Shown: in pieces, positions 58,940 to 64,000 of the stretch
How positions within the stretch are numbered: the stretch's first letter is position 1
Layout: each line of letters starts with the position of its first letter
NCBI RefSeq assembly: GCF_900637185.1
Contig: NZ_LR134352.1
Span: 496,001 to 560,000 of the forward strand
From: Nocardia asteroides
GTDB taxonomy: Bacteria; Actinomycetota; Actinomycetes; Mycobacteriales; Mycobacteriaceae
Length of the DNA stretch: 64,000 nt
Direction: 5' to 3'
Notes under the pieces: model-generated
What the model was told of the DNA's origin: nothing
Database searches by the model: none
The model's input: the letters and a program-made list of their open reading frames with translations, nothing else
Program-made: the position numbers and the translations under genes

Positions 58940-59634
58940 CCGACCTCGCCGACGAGTACAGCACCTGGGACGCCGCCTACGTCCTCGGTTCGCTGGGCGC
59001 GGCCGAGCGCCACGAATACGAGACGCACCTGCTCGACTGCCCGCACTGCACCGAGGCCGTCGCCGACCTGGCCGGTATGCCCGGCCTGCTGGCGCTGGTC
59101 GACCGCGACACCGCGCTGTCGCTGATCGAGGCGCCGGAGCCGGTGGCGCCCCAGGCGCCCGACCTGATCCCGTCGCTGGCCGCGGCGGCCGCCAAGCGGC
59201 GCAGGCGCGGTCGCTGGATCGGCATCGGCAGCGCGGTGGCGGCGGCCGCGGCCGCGGTGGCCATCGCCATTCCGGTGACCGTCGCCGTCGCCCGCTCGGA
59301 CACCCCCACCGCACAGATCGTGGCCGCCCAGCAGCTGACCGCGGTCGAGCAGACCCCGGTCAGCGCCGAGGTCAAGCTGGTCCGCGACGGCGACCGCACC
59401 CGCCTGGTGATGACCTGCCGCTACGCCCCCAGCGCCTACGGCTCCAGCTACACCCGGACCTACGGCCTGGTCGTCACGGCGGGCGACCAGCGCTGGGAAC
59501 TGGACCAGTGGCCCGCGGGCCCCGGCACCGAACTCACCGTCGACCGCACCATCGACGCCCCGCCGGACTCGATCGACAAGGTCGAGATCACCTCGATCGA
59601 CTCGGGCCGCACCATCCTGGAGGCCCAGCTCTGA
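58936..59634 (+). CDS. rslA: Zinc anti-sigma factor, RslA-like
   Basis: 232 residues. The ZAS motif HEYETHLLDCPHCTEAVADL is at about 28-45 (His-x3..Cys-x2-Cys), followed by a short cytoplasmic linker, one transmembrane helix near 95-118 (IGIGSAVAAAAAAVAIAIP) and a ~110-residue extracytoplasmic beta-rich domain (LVMTCRYAPSAYGSSYTRTYGLVV). It binds and inhibits the upstream sigma factor until thiol oxidation or another signal releases it. A strong terminator follows. Confidence 0.9.
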   Translation: MTDLADEYSTWDAAYVLGSLGAAERHEYETHLLDCPHCTEAVADLAGMPGLLALVDRDTALSLIEAPEPVAPQAPDLIPSLAAAAAKRRRRGRWIGIGSAVAAAAAAVAIAIPVTVAVARSDTPTAQIVAAQQLTAVEQTPVSAEVKLVRDGDRTRLVMTCRYAPSAYGSSYTRTYGLVVTAGDQRWELDQWPAGPGTELTVDRTIDAPPDSIDKVEITSIDSGRTILEAQL

Positions 59635-59640
59635 CCACGC

Positions 59641-59672
59641 CGAACAGCCCCGGACGAAGCCGGGGCTGTTCG
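59641..59672. terminator. Terminator between rslA and the DrrB-like gene
   Basis: A perfect 13-bp stem, CGAACAGCCCCGG and CCGGGGCTGTTCG, loop ACGAAG, between convergent genes. Confidence 0.9.
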
Positions 59673-59683
59673 GGTCGGGCGGG

Positions 59684-60463
59684 TCAGCTCTGCTTGGCGA
59701 AGATGCTCTTGGACCAGAAGTAGCCGCCACCGGCGATCACCGCGCACCAGCCGAGCGAGACCCAGCCGTTCACGCCGATCTCGGTGCCCATCAGCAGCCC
59801 GCGCAGGGTTTCGGTGATGGGGGTGAAGGGCTGGTATTCGGCGAACTGGCGCAGGCCGACCGGCATCGTGTCGGTGGCGACCAGGCCGCTGCCCAGGAAC
59901 GGCATCATCACGATGGGAAACGGTGCGTTGCTGGCACTCTCGGGGTTGGGCGAGAGCAGGCCGAGGGCAATCGCCAGCCAGGTGAAGGCGAAGGTCACCA
60001 GGCTGAGCAGCCCGAAGGCGGCCACCCATTCGACCGGGCTCGCGTTCGGCCGGAAACCGATCAGCAGCGCGACACCGGTCATCACGGCCATGCCGCCCAG
60101 CGCCTGGACGAGCGCGCCGAGCACATGCCCGGTGAGCATCGAGGACTGCGAGATCGCCATCACCCGAAAGCGATTGACGATGCCCTTGCTCTTGTCGGTG
60201 GCGATGGAGACGGCCACCGACACCGTCATGTACGCGGGCAGCAGCAACAGCATGCCCGGTGCCAGGTAGTCGATGTACTCACCGCCGGAGGACTTCTCCA
60301 GCGCCCCGCCGAAGACGTAGTTGAACACCAGCAGCAGCACGGTCGGCATGATCAGGATGCCGAAGACCATGCTCGGGTAGCGCTTGGCGTGGATGATGTT
60401 GCGCCGCAACATGGTCATGGTGTCGGCGAAGGCGTACCTGTTCGCCACGGTGGTGGTGCTCAT
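59684..60463 (-). CDS. ABC-2 permease, DrrB-like
   Basis: 259 residues and six helices. ATG 60463 overlaps the ATPase stop by 4 nt. Motifs are RRNIIHAKRYPSMVFGILIMPTVLLLVFNYVFGG at the N-terminus, IDYLAPGMLLLLPAY, and the ABC-2 signature FRVMAISQSSMLTGHVLGALVQAL. FLGSGLVATDTMPVGLRQFAEYQPFTPITETLRGLL (in parts) is the classic DrrB end. It forms an exporter with the upstream gene. The substrate is unknown. Confidence 0.93.
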   Translation of the reverse strand: MSTTTVANRYAFADTMTMLRRNIIHAKRYPSMVFGILIMPTVLLLVFNYVFGGALEKSSGGEYIDYLAPGMLLLLPAYMTVSVAVSIATDKSKGIVNRFRVMAISQSSMLTGHVLGALVQALGGMAVMTGVALLIGFRPNASPVEWVAAFGLLSLVTFAFTWLAIALGLLSPNPESASNAPFPIVMMPFLGSGLVATDTMPVGLRQFAEYQPFTPITETLRGLLMGTEIGVNGWVSLGWCAVIAGGGYFWSKSIFAKQS

Positions 60464-61422
60464 GCCAGGGTCTCCTGCTCGGTGATGGTGGCGCGGCCGG
60501 TGAGGGTGAGGAAGACGTCGTCCAGATTCGGGGTGTGCACGGAAATGCCGCCCGCTTCGATGTTCTCGGCGTCGAGCCGGTCGAGGACGGCGCGCAGGGA
60601 ACGCACGCCGCCGTCGCTGGGCACGGCCAGGGTGAGACCGTCGCCGCCGTCGAGCACGCGAGCGGACTCGCCGAGCGCGTACCGCGCGGCGGCCAGCGCG
60701 TGCTGGTCGGCGAAATCGATGCGGATGTGCCCGCCCGGGATCAGCCGCTTCAGTTCCGCCGCTGTGCCTTCGGCGACGATGCGGCCGTGGTCGAGCACCG
60801 CGATGCGGTCGGCCAGCTGGTCGGCCTCCTCCAGATACTGGGTGGTGAGGAAGACGGTGACGCCGCGTTCGTCGACCAGCCCGCGGATGATGTCCCAGAT
60901 GGCGCGGCGGCTGCGCGGGTCGAGGCCGGTGGTCGGCTCGTCGAGGAAGATCACCGCCGGGTCGCCGACCAGGGTCATGGCCAGGTCGAGCCTGCGGGTC
61001 ATGCCGCCGGAGTAGGTGCTCGCCGGCTTGTCGGCGGCCTCGACCAGGTCGAAGCGTTCCAGCAGCGCGGTAACCAGCGCGCGGGTCTCGCGGCGGGGCA
61101 GGTGGTGCAGATCGCCCATCATCTGCAGGTTCTCGCGGCCGGTCAGCAATTCGTCGACGGCGGCGAACTGCCCGGTGACGCCGATCAGCTCGCGCACCCC
61201 GTCCCGGTCCGACACCACGTCGCGGCCGCCGACGGTGATCTCGCCACCGTCGGCCGCGATGAGCGTAGTGAGGATCTGCACCGTGGTGGTCTTGCCCGCG
61301 CCGTTGGGGCCGAGCAGGGAGAAGATCGTGCCCTCGGTGACGGCGAGGTCGATGCCGTCGAGGACCGTGTGCTCGCCGTAGGCCTTGCGCAGGCCCCGTG
61401 CCGTGATGGCCGAGTTGACCAT
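60460..61422 (-). CDS. ABC ATP-binding protein, DrrA-like
   Basis: 320 residues from ATG 61422 (AAAGGAA upstream). The longer frame to 61482 would run through the operator and is rejected. Walker A GPNGAGKTT, the DrrA family QFAAVDELLTGRENLQMMGDL, signature YSGGMTRRLDLAMTL, Walker B VIFLDEPTTGLD, H-loop FLTTQYLEEADQLADRI and the family C-terminus PNLDDVFLTLTG are all present. It energises export with the DrrB-like permease. A 24-bp palindrome lies 22 bp upstream of the start. Confidence 0.94.
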   Translation of the reverse strand: MVNSAITARGLRKAYGEHTVLDGIDLAVTEGTIFSLLGPNGAGKTTTVQILTTLIAADGGEITVGGRDVVSDRDGVRELIGVTGQFAAVDELLTGRENLQMMGDLHHLPRRETRALVTALLERFDLVEAADKPASTYSGGMTRRLDLAMTLVGDPAVIFLDEPTTGLDPRSRRAIWDIIRGLVDERGVTVFLTTQYLEEADQLADRIAVLDHGRIVAEGTAAELKRLIPGGHIRIDFADQHALAAARYALGESARVLDGGDGLTLAVPSDGGVRSLRAVLDRLDAENIEAGGISVHTPNLDDVFLTLTGRATITEQETLA

Positions 61423-61443
61423 GGTCGTTCCTTTCCAGAATTC

Positions 61444-61467
61444 GCATTCATTACTGCGAATAAATGC
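61444..61467. promoter_or_regulatory. 24-bp palindromic operator of the DrrAB-like operon
   Basis: Arms GCATTCATT (61444-61452) and AATAAATGC (61459-61467) match at 8 of 9 positions around ACTGCG. This is the size and shape of a TetR-family operator, 22 bp before the ATPase start. No TetR gene is next to it in the window. Confidence 0.65.
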
Positions 61468-61533
61468 ATGAGTTATCGACACAGCCCCCAGGGGCTGCGG
61501 TAGTCGGTGTGCTGTGCGGTTGTGGACCGGGGG

Positions 61534-62061
61534 CTAGATGTCGAGCTCCTCGATCTGCGGATGCGACTGGATGTCCTCGACCTTGCGGTAGAGCTTGTCG
61601 GGCACGCGCCCCTTCAGGGCTGCCACGTCGTCGAGGATCTCGTACTCGTAGTCGCCCCAGTCCCAGGCGCGGTCACCGATGCCGAACATCCGGCGCCAGT
61701 ACTTCCAGTCCTTCATGTCACCGGCGGCCTCGCCGGTGGGGTAGTCCTTCCACGCCGCGGTGTGCGTGTGCAGCACCAGCTTGCCCTTGCGACTGCGGTA
61801 GACCTGCTGGTGCAGCACCCGCTCGTCGCCGACATCGCGCCATTCGCCCAGCAGCGAGCCCTGGAAGCGCACCTGGCGCACGCCGTCGCGGCCCACCTGG
61901 AGCACGATCTCCTCGAAGCCGGCCTCGCGACCCTCCTCCAGTTCGATGAACCGCCGGAGCGCGGCGACGACCGCGCCGGAGATGTTGCCACCGACGAGCT
62001 CCTGCGCCCGCTGGAACAGAGGCAGGTCGTCGTCGGCCACGTAGATCGTCTTGTTGGGCAT
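61534..62061 (-). CDS. EXLDI family protein
   Basis: 175 residues, MPNKTIYVADDDLPLFQRAQ at the N-terminus and ending QIEELDI, the C-terminal E-x-L-D-I motif that names the family. The first 45 residues look like a ribbon-helix-helix (strand TIYVADD, then SGAVVAALRRFIELEEGR). The centre has VRQVRFQGSLLGEWRD, TAAWKDYPTGEAAGDMKDWKYWRRMFG. EXLDI genes are regularly found next to DrrAB-like exporters, as here. Function unknown. Two TATACGTA copies lie just upstream and may be its own operator. Confidence 0.88.
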   Translation of the reverse strand: MPNKTIYVADDDLPLFQRAQELVGGNISGAVVAALRRFIELEEGREAGFEEIVLQVGRDGVRQVRFQGSLLGEWRDVGDERVLHQQVYRSRKGKLVLHTHTAAWKDYPTGEAAGDMKDWKYWRRMFGIGDRAWDWGDYEYEILDDVAALKGRVPDKLYRKVEDIQSHPQIEELDI

Positions 62062-62069
62062 GAACCCAC

Positions 62070-62089
62070 TATACGTAGATGTATACGTA
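62070..62089. promoter_or_regulatory. TATACGTA direct repeat upstream of the EXLDI gene
   Basis: TATACGTA (62070-62077), GATG, TATACGTA (62082-62089), 12 bp apart; each contains the palindrome TACGTA. It lies 9-28 bp before the start codon. Ribbon-helix-helix proteins bind such short tandem sites, so autoregulation by EXLDI is possible. Confidence 0.5.
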
Positions 62090-62235
62090 CACACAAGGGG
62101 TGGATTCCGCCCACCCTCTGAACCGCCGTCACGGCCACGCCGTATTCCTCGTGTACGCGACGATCCGTCCGTCGATACCCGCTGGTCAGGACGGGTACCC
62201 GACCAGTACACGCGGAACGCGATGAAGGAGGGCCG

Positions 62236-63909
62236 ATGCCGGACAGAGTGGTCGACTATCTGGTGGACACGGTATCCGGGCTGGGGGTCACCCATATCTT
62301 CGGCGTCGACGGCGCCAATATCGAGGACCTGTACGACGCCGTCTTCGACGCGGGCGGTTTGCCGGCGGGCATCGTCGCCAAGCACGAGTTCTCGGCGGCC
62401 ACCATGGCTGACGGTTACGCGCGCAGCACCGGCGGTCTCGGCGTCGTCGCCGCGACATCCGGCGGGGGTGCGATGAATCTGGTCGCCGGACTCGCCGAGT
62501 CCTACGCCTCCCGCGTGCCGGTGCTGGCACTGGTCGGCCAGCCGCCGACCGCACTGGAGGGCAACGGCGCCTTCCAGGATTCGAGCGGACTCGCCGAATC
62601 CCTCGACGCGACAGCACTGTTCGGCGCTGTCAGCAGATACTGCGCCCGGGTCACCGATCCGGCCGAGCTCCCCGCCCAGCTCGCGGCAGCCGTCGCGGCG
62701 GCCTATGAAGGCGGGCCCGCCGTCCTGCTGATCCCCAAAGATGTTCAGCAGCAACCGATGCCGCCCGCGCCCCCATCATCACGCCGGAACCGCGCGGCGG
62801 AACCCGCGACGTCGATCGATCCCATCGCCGCCGAGCTGGTGGCCGCCCGGCGCACCGGCAAGGTCGTGATCATCGCGGGCGATCAGATCGCCAGGGACGA
62901 CGCCCGCGCCGAACTCGGCGACCTCGTGGCCGCGCTCGACGCCGTGATCGGCCTCGCACCCGACGCCAAGGACGTCTACCCCAACACCGGTCCCGGCTAC
63001 TGCGGCGTCGCGGGCAGCATGGGTCATCCCGAACTCCTCGCGGCGCTGACCTCGGCGAGCGCCTGCCTGCTGATCGGCACCCGGCTGCCGGTCACCGCGC
63101 GCGCCGGACTCGACGCGGCCCTGGCCGACATCCCGCTGCTGAGCATCGGCGCGCTGCCGCCGTATCCGGCCGCGCGACACGTCACCAGCGCCGACCTCGC
63201 CCAGTCCCTCACCGCCCTGCGCACCCGCATCGGCGGCGCCGCGCACAGCGGCTCCACCCCCGGCCTCACCGCGATGACGGTGCCCGACGCCACCGGGCCC
63301 GGCCTGCGCTACCGCACCGTCGTCGAGGCGATTCAGCGCGAATTGCCCTCGGGTTCCGACATTTTCGCCGATGCGGGTAACACCGGGGCCGCCGTGGTGC
63401 ATTACCTGCGGGTGCCCGAAGACGGACGATTCGTCGTCGCCCTCGGGATGGGCGGAATGGGCTACGCGTTCGGCGCGGGCATCGGTTCCGCCTTCGCCCG
63501 GCGCGACGCCGCCGACGGTCCGCATCGCACGATCGTGATCGCCGGCGACGGCTCGTTCTACATGCACGGCATGGAACTGCACACCGCCGTCGAACACGAC
63601 CTGCCCGTCACCTTCGTGGTGTTCAACAACAACGCGCACGCCATGTGCGTCACCCGTGAACAGCTCTACTACCGAGACCGCTACAGCTTCAACCGATTCC
63701 AGCCCGCACAGCTGGGAGCAGGCATCGGCGCCATGTTCCCCGGCCTGCCCGCCCGCACCGTCGAGGACCCCGGCGACCTGCCCGGCGCGCTGCGCGACAG
63801 CTTCGCCGCCGCCGGTCCCGCCTTCGTCGAAATCCTGTGCGACCCCGACGAGATCCCGCCCTTCCAGCCTTTCCTGTCGACCATCGACGCCGCGAGGAGT
63901 AACCAGTGA
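62236..63909 (+). CDS. Thiamine-diphosphate-dependent enzyme, acetolactate synthase-like
   Basis: 557 residues, the normal length. The PYR domain has the cofactor Glu in IVAKHEFSAATMADGYARSTGG (~51-75), followed by SGGGAMNLVAGLAESYASRVPVLALVGQ. The central domain is FAD/nucleotide-like without clear FAD motifs. The PP domain has GDGSFYMHGMELHTAVEHDLPVTFVVFNNNAHAMC, the GDG-x(n)-NNN Mg-ThDP motif. AAGGAGGG precedes the ATG. Decarboxylation or carboligation of a 2-oxo acid is expected; the specific reaction is not defined. It overlaps the next gene (GTGA) and so shares an operon with it. Confidence 0.9.
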   Translation: MPDRVVDYLVDTVSGLGVTHIFGVDGANIEDLYDAVFDAGGLPAGIVAKHEFSAATMADGYARSTGGLGVVAATSGGGAMNLVAGLAESYASRVPVLALVGQPPTALEGNGAFQDSSGLAESLDATALFGAVSRYCARVTDPAELPAQLAAAVAAAYEGGPAVLLIPKDVQQQPMPPAPPSSRRNRAAEPATSIDPIAAELVAARRTGKVVIIAGDQIARDDARAELGDLVAALDAVIGLAPDAKDVYPNTGPGYCGVAGSMGHPELLAALTSASACLLIGTRLPVTARAGLDAALADIPLLSIGALPPYPAARHVTSADLAQSLTALRTRIGGAAHSGSTPGLTAMTVPDATGPGLRYRTVVEAIQRELPSGSDIFADAGNTGAAVVHYLRVPEDGRFVVALGMGGMGYAFGAGIGSAFARRDAADGPHRTIVIAGDGSFYMHGMELHTAVEHDLPVTFVVFNNNAHAMCVTREQLYYRDRYSFNRFQPAQLGAGIGAMFPGLPARTVEDPGDLPGALRDSFAAAGPAFVEILCDPDEIPPFQPFLSTIDAARSNQ

Positions 63910-64000
63910 CAACCAGCGCCCTGCCCGCACTCAGCGACATCCCCGAGGGGGTGATCCCCGGCGTACTGCGCATCGAGAACTCCGACAAGGAGGCGACGAC
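63906..64000 (+). CDS. Start of a downstream gene, truncated by the window
   Basis: GTG 63906 overlaps the stop of the ThDP enzyme as GTGA. The visible 31 residues, TTSALPALSDIPEGVIPGVL then RIENSDKEATT, are not diagnostic. The overlap says it is co-translated with the enzyme and probably works in the same pathway. Confidence 0.6.
   Translation, partial: MTTSALPALSDIPEGVIPGVLRIENSDKEAT

Noticed and set aside
1..64000. tRNA, rRNA or insertion-sequence remnants
   Set aside because: No cloverleaf-like sequence, transposase motif or terminal inverted repeats were noticed; base composition is even throughout.

Overview
The window is high-GC, gene-dense actinobacterial chromosome from a mycolic-acid-containing member of the Mycobacteriales, most likely Nocardia. 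The evidence is an MmpL3-type trehalose monomycolate flippase, an AftD arabinofuranosyltransferase, homologues of the mycolate-transport proteins TmaT and MtrP, a DUF3068 protein, an EXLDI protein and a PD-(D/E)XK 'Rpn' protein. I see no rRNA, tRNA, CRISPR array, insertion sequence or prophage. Most of the window keeps the order and relative strands of the M. tuberculosis Rv0238-Rv0204c interval, read in reverse, with several Nocardia-side insertions. These orthologue assignments are from memory of gene order and protein character, not from a search.

Layout. 1-5.9 kb: a truncated secreted protein, 6-phosphogluconate dehydrogenase, a VanW-domain envelope protein, a DUF5685 protein with an extremely cysteine-rich tail, and a TetR regulator. 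6-22.6 kb: envelope cluster I, with lipoprotein hexosaminidase LpqI, a universal stress protein and isochorismate synthase (insertions), a DUF2613 peptide, AftD, the acyltransferase TmaT, DUF3068, a lipid-linked-sugar flippase (insertion), a large polytopic membrane protein, an Rpn protein (insertion), a glycosyltransferase and the methyltransferase MtrP. 22.5-28.7 kb: two small unknown proteins, an aldehyde dehydrogenase with KstR-like sites, a GlxA-type regulator divergent from an HD-domain protein, and PEP carboxykinase. 28.9-38.2 kb: envelope cluster II, with a pair of dynamin-like GTPase-fold proteins opposite a trmB-NYN-mmpL3 operon. MmpL3 has an unusually long repetitive C-terminal tail.

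38.4-47.9 kb: a DUF2339 membrane protein, a histidine kinase/response regulator/DUF1707 operon, an AI-2E family transporter back-to-back with a membrane adenylate cyclase, a YbhN-like protein and a DUF3054 protein. 48-51.7 kb: a penicillin-binding-protein-like lipoprotein that has lost its active-site residues, a conserved unknown, type II dehydroquinase and an F420-type (Ddn-like) reductase under a two-operator promoter. 51.8-64 kb (accessory): an ABC exporter with its own small XRE regulator, an imine-reductase-like enzyme divergent from an HxlR regulator, glycerate kinase, a small GNAT protein, a PlsC-type acyltransferase, YqgE, a SigL/RslA-like ECF sigma/anti-sigma pair, a DrrAB-type exporter followed by an EXLDI protein, and a thiamine-diphosphate enzyme overlapping a gene cut by the window end.

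How it works together: AftD, the flippase, the glycosyltransferase, TmaT, MtrP, DUF3068, MmpL3 and probably the dynamin-like pair serve synthesis and export of arabinogalactan/lipoarabinomannan and mycolate. A recurrent regulatory theme visible directly in the DNA is a TANNNT -10 hexamer placed 6-9 nt before the start codon of genes without a Shine-Dalgarno, that is, leaderless transcription.
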